A stretch of DNA of 45,175 nucleotides from Acidobacteriota bacterium (GCA_003223025.1 QHXR01000006.1:97639-142813); one strand, 5' to 3'. Counted from the stretch's first letter, positions 28,662 to 38,392 are shown. Notes: generated from the sequence alone by a model not told the origin. Numbers and translations: made by a program.

Positions 28662-29297
28662 GTGACGAATCGAAAGAACAACTCGATACTTTTCCTGACA
28701 ACGCTTGGCGTGTATCTCGGATTGATGCTCGTCGGCGGAGCGGCGCCGCAAGTCTTTGCACACGGCGCGCTGACTCGACATTTCGAGTTGCAGGATGAGA
28801 TCGAGATCTCGGACGATCTTGATAAAAAACCGGATACCGATACATTCGACTGTACCTATGATCCGGTTCTGACTGTCCCTGAAAACATTGCTCATGCGTA
28901 CGCCGAAGCAATCCTAGGAGTTATACGCGATCCCTTTTTTGCAGATCTATCCGCTCAAGGACATCTCTACGATGAACGAGCTGAATATTTACTGCAAGAC
29001 GGAAACGAGAGTTCGTTCGGTGCCGTGTGTCGTGATTTTCGGTCCCGACTTACCGTAATTGCTCTCGATAACGATGAATTTAGCGTAATCCAGCAAATCG
29101 GGTCCAAAACGCCGATCGATCCTCTCGCGCTGATGACGTTTCTCCAAGCCGGCTTTGAATCGAAGAGGCTTTGGAGCAGCGATGACGGGATTGTTATCAG
29201 GCATACTCATCAGTCTGTAATAAATGATCAACTGTATGTTGTCACCCGCCTTCCCCGCGCAGGTTTAGATCCGCTGCTCGCTTCACGCGCGAAGTAG
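28662..29297 (+). CDS. Hypothetical exported protein
   Basis: A 211-residue protein starting with GTG at 28662, with the signal segment FLTTLGVYLGLMLVGGAAPQ ending near AHG. The rest has no Cys-rich or catalytic pattern; only FDCTYD and AVCRDF hold two Cys. It lies 11 bases after the previous unknown gene and is probably co-transcribed with it. No family could be recognised. Confidence 0.7.
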   Translation: MTNRKNNSILFLTTLGVYLGLMLVGGAAPQVFAHGALTRHFELQDEIEISDDLDKKPDTDTFDCTYDPVLTVPENIAHAYAEAILGVIRDPFFADLSAQGHLYDERAEYLLQDGNESSFGAVCRDFRSRLTVIALDNDEFSVIQQIGSKTPIDPLALMTFLQAGFESKRLWSSDDGIVIRHTHQSVINDQLYVVTRLPRAGLDPLLASRAK

Positions 29298-29377
29298 CGG
29301 CGAGCGGATCGATATTTCAATCCAACTCATTCCGTTTGCCATAAACCGATATTCAGAATCGTTCCAGTACAATTCCG

Positions 29378-29440
29378 TGCTTTCGGTGTATTCCGTGGTT
29401 GGTAACAACTAAGAGAACCACGGAAGATACCGAAGACACA
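29378..29440. repeat. Imperfect inverted repeat just upstream of secA
   Basis: GTGCTTTCGGTGTATTCCGT and ACCACGGAAGATACCGAAGA pair over about 20 bases with a short loop. The unit type resembles the ACCACGAAA elements at 13297-13546. It lies 26 bases before the secA start, so the hairpin would be part of the secA leader if transcription begins upstream. Confidence 0.75.
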
Positions 29441-29465
29441 GAACAACCGGAACCCGGAGAACAAA

Positions 29466-32279
29466 ATGGCAGTCAATAGTTTTGCAGATAAGTTAGTAAA
29501 GAAAATATTCGGATCGTCGAGCGATATCTTTTTGAAGAAGGCTCAACCGATCGTCGAACAGATCAACGCACTTGAGCCGTCGATCGAAAAACTTTCGGAC
29601 GACGAGCTTAAAGCTCAAACGCCGAAGTTCAAAGAGCGGATCGCAAAAGCGCTCGAAGGCATTACCGAAAAGGACGCACGTCGCGTCGCGGAACAAGCGA
29701 TACTTCACGAGATCCTTCCGGAAGCATTCGCGACCGTGCGTGAAGCGTCGCGTCGCGTCACCGGGATGCGTCACTTCGATGTGCAGATGATCGGCGGGCT
29801 CGCTCTCCATCAAGGACGTATCGCCGAGATGCGAACGGGTGAAGGTAAAACGCTCGTCGCGACTTTGCCGTCGTATCTAAACGGTCTGACCGGTCGCGGC
29901 GTCCACGTCGTCACGGTCAACGACTACCTCGCGTCACGCGACGCGGAATGGATGGGCAAGATCCATCAATTCCTAGGCCTGACCGTCGGCTGCATCCAGA
30001 ACGATATGGATGATGTCGAACGCAAGGACGCGTACGCATGCTCCATCACATACGGAACGAATAACGAGTTCGGCTTCGACTATCTTCGCGACAACATGAA
30101 GTTCGATGTCGAGTCTCTCGTCCAGCCCGATCACTACTTTGCGATCATCGACGAAGTCGACTCGATCCTCATCGACGAAGCTCGTACTCCGTTGATCATC
30201 TCAGGTGCGACGGACGATGCGACGGACAAGTACTTCACGGCGAACGAGATCATCCCGAGACTCGAGCGCGGCCACAAAGATGAAGAAACGAAAGTCACGA
30301 CCGGCGATTATCTACTCGATGAGAAGAATCATTCATCGGTATTGACCGAACAGGGCGTGACAAAAGCCGAGAAGCTGCTCGGCGTTTCGAACCTGTACGA
30401 CCCGGGCAACATGGAATTGCTCCACTGCCTCGAGCAGGCGTTGAAAGCTCACACGCTTTACAAACTTGATCACCACTACGTCGTGCAGGACGGCGAGGTC
30501 ATCATCGTCGATGACTTCACCGGACGCCTCATGCAGGGACGTCGCTGGTCGGACGGATTGCATCAGGCCGTCGAAGCGAAAGAAGGCGTGAAGATCGAAC
30601 GCGAAAATCAAACTCTTGCGACGATCACTTTGCAAAATTATTTCCGCATGTACGAGAAGCTTTCCGGCATGACCGGTACGGCGGAAACGGAAGCGGAGGA
30701 GTTTGGTACGACATACAACATCGACGTCGTCGTTATCCCCACCAATCGTTCGATGGTTCGAAAGGACAACTCGGACATGATCTACCGAACGCTTGAAGAG
30801 AAGTGGGATGCGGTCGTCGAAGAGATTCAAGAGCTGCATGCGAAGGGCCAACCGGTTCTCGTCGGTACGGTGTCGGTCGAGAATTCCGAGTTGATCGCCG
30901 AACGTTTGAAGAAGGTCGGCATTCCGCACAACGTTCTCAATGCGAAGTATCACGAACGCGAAGCCGAGATCGTCGCACAGGCCGGCCGCAAAGGCGCTGT
31001 CACGATCGCGACGAACATGGCCGGTCGCGGTACCGACATCCTGCTCGGAGGTAATCCGGAATTTCTCGCTGCCGAATATCTGAAACGTCAGGAGATCAAT
31101 CCGGAAGAAGCGACGCCGGAGCAATTTGAAGCCGAGCTTGGAAAAGCAAAACGCGTCGTTGAGGATGAGCATAAGGAAGTCGTCGCTGCCGGCGGACTTC
31201 ATATTCTCGGAACCGAGCGTCATGAATCGCGACGTATCGATAATCAGCTTCGCGGACGTGCCGGTCGTCAGGGTGATCCGGGATCGTCGCGATTTGTGCT
31301 GTCACTCGAAGACGATCTGATGCGCATTTTCGCGGGTGATAAAGTTCGCTCGATGATGGAATGGCTCGGGATGGAAAAGGGTGTCGCGATCGAATCGAAG
31401 ACAGTTTCGAAACAGATCGAGCGTGCGCAGAAGGCTGTCGAAGCTCGCAACTTCGAAACTCGTAAACACGTTCTGAAATACGACGACGTGATGAACCGGC
31501 AGCGCGAAACGATCTACGGACTTCGCCGTCAGCTCATGTTCGAACCCGAGCATCGCGAGTACTTGCTTGGCGAGAACGGCGTCGCGAAAGATCTGCTTCA
31601 CGATCTGACATCGAGCTTTCTCAATACTCAGGTGACACCCGATAAGTGGGATGTCGACACGTATGCGGCTGAGATCGAGAGCATCTACGCAATCGATCCG
31701 GCAAAAGACGCTGACGTGAATTTTAGGAAGGACTCTGTCGACACGATCGAAGAGAAGATCTGGAAACTTGCGTCAGCTAATTACGCGGCGAAGGAAAAGA
31801 TCGCCGGCGAGGAATCGCTGCGAGCGTATGAACGCTACATCATGCTGAACATCATCGACTCGCAGTGGAAAGATCACTTGCTCTCGATCGACCAAGTGAA
31901 GCAAGGTATCGGGCTCGTCGGTTACGGTCAGAAAGATCCGCTTGTCGAATATAAAAAGCAGTCGTTCGATATGTTCCAGGACATGCTCGATCGAATCGAC
32001 ACGAACACGGCGAAGGCCTTGTTCCATCTCGAGATCGTTTCGCATGACGAACAAGCCGAACGCGATCGGCTTGAGCGTCTCGAGATGCAGCGTGCTCGTC
32101 GTCAGTCGGCAGGCATGGCATTCACCGGTGCGATGGCGACCGCGACCGCGGCGGGTGATACGGAAGAGATTCGTCACACTCCGTTCAAACGCGATCAGCC
32201 GAAGGTCAAGCCTAACGAGCCGTGCTATTGCGGATCGGGAAAGAAGTTCAAAAAGTGTCACGGAGCGGGAGTCGTTTAG
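29466..32279 (+). CDS. secA: Preprotein translocase ATPase SecA
   Basis: A 937-residue, full-length SecA, the motor that drives unfolded preproteins through SecYEG. The N-terminal helix [20 protein letters not shown] is typical. Nucleotide-binding domain 1 has RTGEGKT (Walker A) and [16 protein letters not shown] (Walker B). The preprotein cross-linking part follows, and NBD2 carries [10 protein letters not shown] and [18 protein letters not shown]. The C-terminal helical wing carries the IRA1 region ([18 protein letters not shown]). The tail [15 protein letters not shown] is the CXCX8CH zinc-binding SecB/lipid contact. A GGAG ribosome site sits just before the ATG. With so many predicted exported proteins in the window, this is their likely general route. 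The stop (TAG) abuts a GGATTTG heptamer repeat. Confidence 0.99.
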   Translation: MAVNSFADKLVKKIFGSSSDIFLKKAQPIVEQINALEPSIEKLSDDELKAQTPKFKERIAKALEGITEKDARRVAEQAILHEILPEAFATVREASRRVTGMRHFDVQMIGGLALHQGRIAEMRTGEGKTLVATLPSYLNGLTGRGVHVVTVNDYLASRDAEWMGKIHQFLGLTVGCIQNDMDDVERKDAYACSITYGTNNEFGFDYLRDNMKFDVESLVQPDHYFAIIDEVDSILIDEARTPLIISGATDDATDKYFTANEIIPRLERGHKDEETKVTTGDYLLDEKNHSSVLTEQGVTKAEKLLGVSNLYDPGNMELLHCLEQALKAHTLYKLDHHYVVQDGEVIIVDDFTGRLMQGRRWSDGLHQAVEAKEGVKIERENQTLATITLQNYFRMYEKLSGMTGTAETEAEEFGTTYNIDVVVIPTNRSMVRKDNSDMIYRTLEEKWDAVVEEIQELHAKGQPVLVGTVSVENSELIAERLKKVGIPHNVLNAKYHEREAEIVAQAGRKGAVTIATNMAGRGTDILLGGNPEFLAAEYLKRQEINPEEATPEQFEAELGKAKRVVEDEHKEVVAAGGLHILGTERHESRRIDNQLRGRAGRQGDPGSSRFVLSLEDDLMRIFAGDKVRSMMEWLGMEKGVAIESKTVSKQIERAQKAVEARNFETRKHVLKYDDVMNRQRETIYGLRRQLMFEPEHREYLLGENGVAKDLLHDLTSSFLNTQVTPDKWDVDTYAAEIESIYAIDPAKDADVNFRKDSVDTIEEKIWKLASANYAAKEKIAGEESLRAYERYIMLNIIDSQWKDHLLSIDQVKQGIGLVGYGQKDPLVEYKKQSFDMFQDMLDRIDTNTAKALFHLEIVSHDEQAERDRLERLEMQRARRQSAGMAFTGAMATATAAGDTEEIRHTPFKRDQPKVKPNEPCYCGSGKKFKKCHGAGVV

Positions 32280-32455
32280 GATTTGGGATTTGGGATTTGG
32301 GATTTCGGATTTCGGATTTGGGATTTGGGATTTGGGATTTGGGATTTGGGATTTGGGATTTGGGATTTCGGATTTGGGATTTGGGATTTGGGATTTCATC
32401 CTCGATTTCGAATTTCGAATTTCGAATTTCAAATTTGAAATTTCGAATTCGAGAT
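32277..32455. repeat. GGATTTG heptamer array after secA
   Basis: Starting with the G of the secA TAG stop, units of GGATTTG and GGATTTC run for about 120 bases, then units of TCGAATT and CAAATTT, GAAATTT. The last part forms its own inverted repeat (AATTTCGAATTTC with GAAATTTCGAATTC). It is the longest heptamer array in the window. Confidence 0.9.
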
Positions 32456-32513
32456 CTGAATCCCGAATCATTCGGCTCCAAAACCCGTGGAGAGCTTACT
32501 CAATTGATCAACA

Positions 32514-32545
32514 AAAAGAGGTCGCCCTTTCGGACGACCTCTTTT
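32514..32545. terminator. Bidirectional intrinsic terminator
   Basis: AAAAGAGGTCG and CGACCTCTTTT form a strong 11-base-pair hairpin with a 10-base loop, with T-rich sequence on the plus side and A-rich sequence on the other. It separates secA from the convergent gene at 32561. Confidence 0.85.
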
Positions 32546-32560
32546 CCTTTTACTTGTACT

Positions 32561-33406
32561 TCAGTTCGTCGCCACTTGCGAGTCGGCCGGGATCGGCGTT
32601 CCCTGTGATGACCAGGCCTGCCAGCGGCCGTCGCGTCTGATCCAGACATCGGTGTACCGAATTTTTCGGTCGGTCGCCATGCCCTTCGCGTCTTTTCCCT
32701 TCACGCGAAAAGTCCCGGTGATGATGGCGTGGTTTCCGTCGATCCGGATGTTCATGCCGGTTGTCTCGACCAGTTCATTCGTTCCCTTGTCGTCGACGGT
32801 GTCGGCGATGACCTCCGCCCGGCTCATGACTTTCGCAGAGGTGCTACTGATGCTCGTGAAGTCCGCAGCGTAGTTCTTATCGAACCACGCTCTGTCCTTC
32901 CTTAACACGGCGTCGTTCCAATCCTGCTCGAGATACCAAAGCACGTCGTAATCGTCGAGGCCGTGACCGGCGTTGCTCACGACCTGCCACTTCCCGCCCC
33001 GCTTCTCGAGCACGTGAACGCTTCGACTATAGTATGTTCCCGGCTTTCCGCCTTCGCCATCTGGCGTCCAGATCGTATTCCGGTGTGTGATCGTGGCCGA
33101 TCCCGCAGAGCACGTAATCAGATAGTGCTCGTGCGTTATCTTATCTGCTCCGCCCGGATTCGATTTGTTTCGATCGAAGGTTTGCATCGTCGTGTCGATC
33201 GTCGCGGCCTTGCTTTGCATCCCGGGAAATCCGACATAGTCTTCGGCATAGATAGACATTAGCGCTGTCTTGTCGCCGTCGATACCGGCCTTGCCCCAAG
33301 CCCGATCGAATGCTTCGAGACTTCGCTTGTCCGCGTCACTGCATTCGGCAACGGCTGAGATCGCCGTGGCGAGAATTATTACTACAAAAAAGATTTTCAT
33401 TTTCAT
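32561..33406 (-). CDS. Exported protein with two SnoaL/NTF2-like domains
   Basis: A 281-residue exported protein, signal peptide MKMKIFFVVIILATAISAVA. A TAGGAG ribosome site lies 9 bases before the ATG at 33406. The body is two consecutive DUF4440/NTF2-like units: residues about 25-145 (AFDRAWGKAGIDGDKTALMS, MSIYAEDYVGF) and about 150-275 (YLEQDWNDAVLRKDRAWFDK, YAADFTSISSTS), each ending in a VW-R-G-W-type strand (TDVWIRRDGRWQAW). This is the cone-shaped fold common in small-molecule-binding or enzymatic proteins; the function here is unknown. It is 66 bases downstream of the lipoprotein at 33473-34078, which has one unit of the same type. Confidence 0.82.
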   Translation of the reverse strand: MKMKIFFVVIILATAISAVAECSDADKRSLEAFDRAWGKAGIDGDKTALMSIYAEDYVGFPGMQSKAATIDTTMQTFDRNKSNPGGADKITHEHYLITCSAGSATITHRNTIWTPDGEGGKPGTYYSRSVHVLEKRGGKWQVVSNAGHGLDDYDVLWYLEQDWNDAVLRKDRAWFDKNYAADFTSISSTSAKVMSRAEVIADTVDDKGTNELVETTGMNIRIDGNHAIITGTFRVKGKDAKGMATDRKIRYTDVWIRRDGRWQAWSSQGTPIPADSQVATN

Positions 33407-33472
33407 TTTGCTGGTCTCCTATCGCAGATCGCGCGAAACGCTGATCTGCCTAAATCCGCACGTCGGAAATCG

Positions 33473-34078
33473 TTATTTCGCTACGTTGGAATTGCTGTTG
33501 CCCGACGCGGCAGGAGCAGCGTTGGAATTCGATGGTTTCACGTTAGCAGCCGTCGACGATGCCGTGATCGGCGTTGTCTGACCGCTCGCCAGCCGCCAAC
33601 CGTCCTTTGTCTTCGACCAAACGTGAGTGACGCGAAACTGTCCGTCGAGCGGCTTACCGAGGTTCATACCTTTCACGGTCGCGCGCGAGATCGAGACCGC
33701 TCCGGTTCCGTCGGCATTCGATCGAACAGTCACATCCTCATATTTGATCGCTTCATATTTCGTCTCGCCTGCTTTCATCGAAGCGATGCGCTGGGCTCCG
33801 GTCGCGAGCGATCCGTCAGGAGCGACGAACATGTAATTTTCGGTGTAAAGCTTTTCGAAATAAGCGCTGTCGCCTTTCTCTAATGCGGCCGCCATATCGG
33901 TAACGGCTTTCTTGATCTCCGCGTCGGTTGTCGCGGCGCTCGGTGCTGAATTCGCGTTTGCCGTACCGGCATTCGCAGCGTTGGCAAGCTTGGCCGTGTT
34001 GGCATTGTCCGCGGCGGATCCGCATCCGGTCAGAAACAACGCGGCAGCAAGCATCGCGATGCAAAATAGTTTGGGCAT
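33473..34078 (-). CDS. Lipoprotein with one SnoaL/NTF2-like domain
   Basis: A 201-residue lipoprotein: signal segment MPKLFCIAMLAAALFLTGCG with lipobox LTGC. A low-complexity Asn/Ala region at 22-50 is followed by a single DUF4440/NTF2-like domain at about 52-170 (AAALEKGDSAYFEKLYTENY, VTHVWSKTKDGWRLASG) and a disordered Ala/Ser/Asn tail. A GAGAGGAA ribosome site lies upstream. It pairs with the two-domain homologue at 32561, transcribed in the same direction, so the two may be related by duplication. Confidence 0.82.
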   Translation of the reverse strand: MPKLFCIAMLAAALFLTGCGSAADNANTAKLANAANAGTANANSAPSAATTDAEIKKAVTDMAAALEKGDSAYFEKLYTENYMFVAPDGSLATGAQRIASMKAGETKYEAIKYEDVTVRSNADGTGAVSISRATVKGMNLGKPLDGQFRVTHVWSKTKDGWRLASGQTTPITASSTAANVKPSNSNAAPAASGNSNSNVAK

Positions 34079-34246
34079 AGTTTTTTTCCTCTCAAAAAGA
34101 AAGGATGCTTAGGGTCGAGCAAAGCAGTCGGGTGCCGCATCCGTTTGGCATCCGGCGAGCTCGCAAGTCTGGGAAGGTTTTGTTATGGGGATGACGAGGT
34201 GAGTTATACGCTTATATCCGTAGGCAGTCAAACCGCAGCAAATTAA

Positions 34247-34272
34247 TGAGGCTGCCTTTTCAGGCAGCCTCA
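34247..34272. terminator. Intrinsic terminator
   Basis: TGAGGCTGCC and GGCAGCCTCA form a 10-base-pair GC-rich hairpin with a 6-base loop, 14 bases beyond the end of the FG-GAP gene on the minus strand and followed there by TTAATTTG. Confidence 0.8.
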
Positions 34273-34285
34273 TATTCTTTCTGAT

Positions 34286-35839
34286 CTATGGAATATATTT
34301 CGACGGGATCGGAATATCTCCGGCCACTCCGAATGACTGAGCCGTGATCCCGGCAGTCGATCGATTCAACCACCAAACGCCATTTCGATATATCGCCTGA
34401 TCGTCTTTATCATCCCCGTCATAATCGCCGGGAACCGGGATATCGCCAAGGACGCCAAACGTGACTACCGTCGGACTGAATGTCGTGCTTGGTAAGGTCC
34501 ACCACTGGCCGTTCGAAGGACGAAAGATCGCGATATCCGTTTTGTTGTCTCCGTCATAATCGGCCGGTACCGGCTTGTCCGTGGAGTTCCCGAAGACGTA
34601 TAAACGCAAACTTCCGTTCGAGCTATAGTTGATCCACCAACTTCCGTTTGAAGGTCGGTACACGGCCATGTCGGCTTCACCGTCCCCGCTATAGTCGCTC
34701 GGAACCGGCATATCGCCGGCCTGCCCGAATTTAAGAAAGTGCGTACCGCCGGTGGATGAATCTTTGATGTACCAGAAATTATTCGACGGCCTGAAGACAG
34801 CGAGGTCCGTGATGCTGTCGCCATCGTAATCGCGGGCGATCGGGATGTCGCCGTTCGTTCCGAACTGGATCGCCGTTGTCCCGCCGGTCGAACGCAAGAT
34901 CCACCAGGTTCCGGTCGACGGACGAAAGATCACCATGTCTTCGCGGTTGTCGCCGTCGAAATCGCCCGGTGCCGGAATGTCGGCCGGCAAACCCCAGTTG
35001 ACGGAAGAAAAACCTTCGGTCGATTTGTTTACATACCAGTTACCGTCCGTCGGTCTGAATACTGATAGGTCTGATCTGCGGTCGCCGTCGAAGTCCGCAC
35101 GCTTTCGATCGGGAATTACCTGAAGCGTCAGCGATGCGGCCGAGACAGCTCCCGTATCGCCGGCGCACCCGTCGATAAAACTAAGCGTCCAGGTACCGTT
35201 CGCATTCGCAACGTCAGTGAATGCACCGTTCATTGACCTCGCGGGTTGAGGATCCGTCTCGCCGGCTCCGCCTGAATCGGTAACCCGGTACTGCCCCGGA
35301 GTCATCGCGGCCGTCGCCACCACCACCGTTGCTGTTTGCCACCATCCGCCATTCGGTGTAGGGGCATCGAGTACATCCTTGAAAACATACGGACCGGCGA
35401 GATCTGAGCTGTCTCCGGTGCCTGTCGCCGTAGTTGCACCAGTGCGTCCAAAGATCGTGCGAGAGAACCCGTTCGGAGCCTTGAGCGTCGCCGTGATGTC
35501 GCCGACAAACGTGTGCACCGGCGCGCCGAATAACATGCTCAATTCGACATTGTTCACGGCGCCGTCGAGTCCGATGACGTTGAAAGTGACGTCTCTCGGA
35601 GTGGACGCACCGGTCTGACATGCTCCGACGTGATCGGGAATTGATCCAAGACTGGCGGGATTCGCGTTGAATGTCGTAGCCGCCGGCAGCCCCGCGTCGC
35701 CGTCGGCTTCCGCCTTGGATTCAGCGATGACCGTATTCCCGGTCGGTGTAACGGAGAGGAAAATGGCAGCGGTCAATACAAGTGCCGCCACGCAAAAGAT
35801 CGGTCCATGTGCGGAAAGTTTCGTTGTTCTCCAGTTCAT
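34286..35839 (-). CDS. Exported proprotein-convertase-P-like and FG-GAP protein
   Basis: A 517-residue exported protein. The signal segment is at about 12-32 (IFCVAALVLTAAIFLSV). Residues about 80-230 resemble a P/Homo B domain (DVTFNVIGLDGAVNNVELSM, GDITATLKAPNGF), a module often found next to secreted peptidases, but no peptidase is present here. From about 245, six FG-GAP/VCBS-type repeats with DFDGDRRSDLSVF-like calcium loops run to the end and close in the half repeat FGVAGDIPIPSKYIP. The repeats and their ending closely match the C-terminus of the giant protein at 20485-25794. A GGAGG ribosome site lies before the ATG at 35839. It is probably an extracellular or envelope-bound structural protein. 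Confidence 0.87.
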   Translation of the reverse strand: MNWRTTKLSAHGPIFCVAALVLTAAIFLSVTPTGNTVIAESKAEADGDAGLPAATTFNANPASLGSIPDHVGACQTGASTPRDVTFNVIGLDGAVNNVELSMLFGAPVHTFVGDITATLKAPNGFSRTIFGRTGATTATGTGDSSDLAGPYVFKDVLDAPTPNGGWWQTATVVVATAAMTPGQYRVTDSGGAGETDPQPARSMNGAFTDVANANGTWTLSFIDGCAGDTGAVSAASLTLQVIPDRKRADFDGDRRSDLSVFRPTDGNWYVNKSTEGFSSVNWGLPADIPAPGDFDGDNREDMVIFRPSTGTWWILRSTGGTTAIQFGTNGDIPIARDYDGDSITDLAVFRPSNNFWYIKDSSTGGTHFLKFGQAGDMPVPSDYSGDGEADMAVYRPSNGSWWINYSSNGSLRLYVFGNSTDKPVPADYDGDNKTDIAIFRPSNGQWWTLPSTTFSPTVVTFGVLGDIPVPGDYDGDDKDDQAIYRNGVWWLNRSTAGITAQSFGVAGDIPIPSKYIP

Positions 35840-36124
35840 ACTTCAATGCCTCCACAAGTAACAAAAATAAATCCTTGGAAAAGCCGGGAGCAGCGAATGA
35901 CCTGTCTGATTTCAAATTAGCGTACGCCTGCAAAATCGACAGCGTCAAGAAAATCGTGAGAGAGCGTATGTGCTCTTAGTCTTAAGAAGTTTGACGAGCG
36001 GAATCTCCCGGTTTGCGTTGGTGACTCGGTTGTCCGCGATCAAACAACCTGCAAGTTTCCGCTCCGAGCTTCGTTCGTGCTTCTAGAAACATGTTTGTGA
36101 ATCCATTCAAACGAGGCTAATGCT
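35840..36124. promoter_or_regulatory. Divergent intergenic region
   Basis: 285 bases between the FG-GAP gene (minus) and the beta-propeller gene (plus). Both must be promoted from here. No clear -35/-10 pair, operator, riboswitch or repeat could be singled out. Confidence 0.35.
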
Positions 36125-38083
36125 ATGAAGAAACTGATCATCTTATCTGTCGTATTGTTGTCCGTTGCAGTCGCAGGCATCGCGTATTCGAGAAGGTTTG
36201 TTCCGGTTCCGGGAACGGCGACTCTGCCTGAATTTTTCACCGGAGTGAAGCCGAGCAAAAACCTGAAGCCCTTCACTTCCGAGACGGATCTGAAATCTTT
36301 CTTCACGCAACTCGCGGAAAAGCAAAAACGCGAATCGCAGCGCCGTGACGTAAAGAGCAAATCAGCCATGAGCAATGCCGCGGCCAGCCCAACTATGGAG
36401 GCCGGCTCGCTCGCGGATGGCGTCAGTGCATCGACCGCCAAAGAAGAAGACTCGATCACAAACACTCAGCACGCCGGAGTCGACGAAGGCGGGATCGTAA
36501 AAGTTCATGGCGATCATCTCGTCATTTTGAGACGCGGACGATTGTTTACGGTCCGGGTCGGCGACGATTCGCTGAAGCCAGTCGCATCAAAGGACGCGTT
36601 CGCTCCGGGCATCGATCCGAGCAACGACTGGTACGACGAGATGCTCGTCTCCGGCGATACGATCGTCGTCATCGGTTACAGTTACGGCCGCGGTGGGACA
36701 GAGATAAATCTTTTCGATATCGACTCTGCGGGCAAGATCGATTATCGATCGACATATCATCTCCGCTCGAACGACTACTACTCATCGCGTAATTATGCGA
36801 GCCGGTTGATCGGCACCAAACTCATTTTCTATACGCCGCAGTACATCGGCATATCGCCCGACTCGATGCGCCAGTTCCCGGCCATTCGTCGCTGGCACAA
36901 GGGAGCGAAGGACGATGAATTCAAATCAGTCGTCGAGCCGACGCGCGTCTATCGCGCGGATCGCGAAATTGGAACCACGTCCGGACTTGCGCTGCACACG
37001 GTGACATCATGCGATCTCGCCAACGGCGGATTCTCTTGTACGGCGAGCGCGGTACTCGGAGCTCCGGGTCGCGTGTTCTATGTTTCGCCGACATCGGTTT
37101 ATGTTTGGACGATCGAATGGAATTACGACGGCAAAAAATCGAAAGCGAATTCGATGTTGTACAAAATGCCGCTCGACGCGTCAGCTCCGAGCGGACTCGG
37201 CGTGAACGGCAGTCCGGTCGATCAATTTTCTTTTCTTGAAAGCGATGATCATAATTTGAATGTTCTCGTCAGATCAGACGGACAAGGCGAGCAGATGTGG
37301 GGATCGGAATTTTCGGCGGGTGACGTCGCTCTGTTTCGGACTCCGGTCGATAGTTTCTCGGATGGAAGTCAGGAAGCTCCGAGCTATCGATATCGGGAAT
37401 TGCCGAAGCCCGAAGGTTACACATTCCAGAATCGCTTCGTCGGCGATCATTTGTTGTACGGCACGGGCAGCGGCTGGGGCCGGCCGGAGAAGCTAGACGC
37501 GGCGAATCTCTTTGTCGTTAATTACGCGAATGGTGATCTTGAAGAGATCACGTTAAAGCACGGCGTCGATCGCATTGAACAGATGGGTTCGGATGCAGTC
37601 GTGATCGGAACCAACGGCAGCGATCTCTATTTTTCGCCGATCAAATTGAAACGCGAGGTCACTGCGGCTGAGAGCTTCGTCCGCAAGAACGCTTCGCAGG
37701 GAGAATTAAGAAGTCACGGATTTTTCTATAAGCCTTCCGGAAAAGATTCGGGATTGCTCGGACTTCCGATCGCACGCGAAGGACGCGCCGGATATCGACA
37801 TCTCGTCGAAGGATCCGCGGCGATAATCTTTCTGAAGAACGACAGTCTCGACTTCAGCGAAATGGGCGAGCTCGGAGCAAGAGACGCGTCGCCAAACGAC
37901 GGATGCCGCGCATCGTGCGTCGACTGGTACGGCAACGCACGTCCGATCTTCTTACGCGATCGAGTTTTCGCTTTGCTTGGATATGAGATCGTCGAAGGTT
38001 CGGTTTCGGGTGATCGTATTCGTGAAATGCGAAGGGTGAATTATTCGCCGCGTCGGGTGATGACGCAGAATAGTGAGGAATGA
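36125..38083 (+). CDS. Secreted beta-propeller domain protein (PF09826-like)
   Basis: A 652-residue exported protein, signal segment MKKLIILSVVLLSVAVAGIA. From about residue 112, the marker TNTQHAGVDEGGIVKVHGDH matches the opening of the C-terminal beta-propeller family PF09826. Blades follow with repeated strands (LVILRRGRLFTVRV, TIVVIGYSYGRGGTEINLFD, AAIIFLKNDSLDF). Six Cys occur: C286 and C293 in TSCDLANGGFSC, and a pair near 600 (DGCRASCVDW). A GAGG ribosome site precedes the ATG. Members of this family occur in archaea and some bacteria and are of unknown function. No neighbour explains its role. Confidence 0.87.
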   Translation: MKKLIILSVVLLSVAVAGIAYSRRFVPVPGTATLPEFFTGVKPSKNLKPFTSETDLKSFFTQLAEKQKRESQRRDVKSKSAMSNAAASPTMEAGSLADGVSASTAKEEDSITNTQHAGVDEGGIVKVHGDHLVILRRGRLFTVRVGDDSLKPVASKDAFAPGIDPSNDWYDEMLVSGDTIVVIGYSYGRGGTEINLFDIDSAGKIDYRSTYHLRSNDYYSSRNYASRLIGTKLIFYTPQYIGISPDSMRQFPAIRRWHKGAKDDEFKSVVEPTRVYRADREIGTTSGLALHTVTSCDLANGGFSCTASAVLGAPGRVFYVSPTSVYVWTIEWNYDGKKSKANSMLYKMPLDASAPSGLGVNGSPVDQFSFLESDDHNLNVLVRSDGQGEQMWGSEFSAGDVALFRTPVDSFSDGSQEAPSYRYRELPKPEGYTFQNRFVGDHLLYGTGSGWGRPEKLDAANLFVVNYANGDLEEITLKHGVDRIEQMGSDAVVIGTNGSDLYFSPIKLKREVTAAESFVRKNASQGELRSHGFFYKPSGKDSGLLGLPIAREGRAGYRHLVEGSAAIIFLKNDSLDFSEMGELGARDASPNDGCRASCVDWYGNARPIFLRDRVFALLGYEIVEGSVSGDRIREMRRVNYSPRRVMTQNSEE

Positions 38084-38106
38084 GAGATTGTCTCAAGAGG
38101 CGGGCT

Positions 38107-38389
38107 CTTTAAATTGCCACTAGCTTTAGCTAGTGGACAGAGATGAATCTTTAAGTTGCCACTAAGCTTTAGCTAGTGGACAGAGATGAATCTTTAAATT
38201 GCCACTAAGCTTTAGCTAGTGGACAGAGATGAACAAGAAAGGCTTTAGCCGAACAAAAACAAGAATATCAATCATCCTCAGGACTTTAGCCAAATTGGGC
38301 TAAAGCCAGAATGAATTATTTTGTTTTCTATTCGGCTAAAGCCTTTCTTGTTCATCTCTGTCCACTAGCTAAAGCTTAGTGGCAATTTA
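38107..38389. repeat. Tandem 42-43 base units ending in a perfect 53-base inverted repeat
   Basis: Three units starting CTTTAA(A/G)TTGCCACTA at 38107, 38149 and 38192 each contain the palindrome CTAGCTTTAGCTAG or AAGCTTTAGCTAG. The third continues into an arm at 38201-38253 that is the exact reverse complement of 38331-38383. The loop holds a nested hairpin, GGACTTTAGCC with GGGCTAAAGCC. It fills the space after the beta-propeller gene. No transposase or ORF is present. Confidence 0.93.
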
Positions 38390-38392
38390 GAG

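Noticed and set aside
30333-31223. A 296-codon open frame on the minus strand
   Set aside because: It lies antisense to secA and carries no motif; it is a by-product of codon bias.
32277-32455. Regular repeats that could suggest a CRISPR array
   Set aside because: Units are 7 bases long with no spacers, and no cas gene is present.
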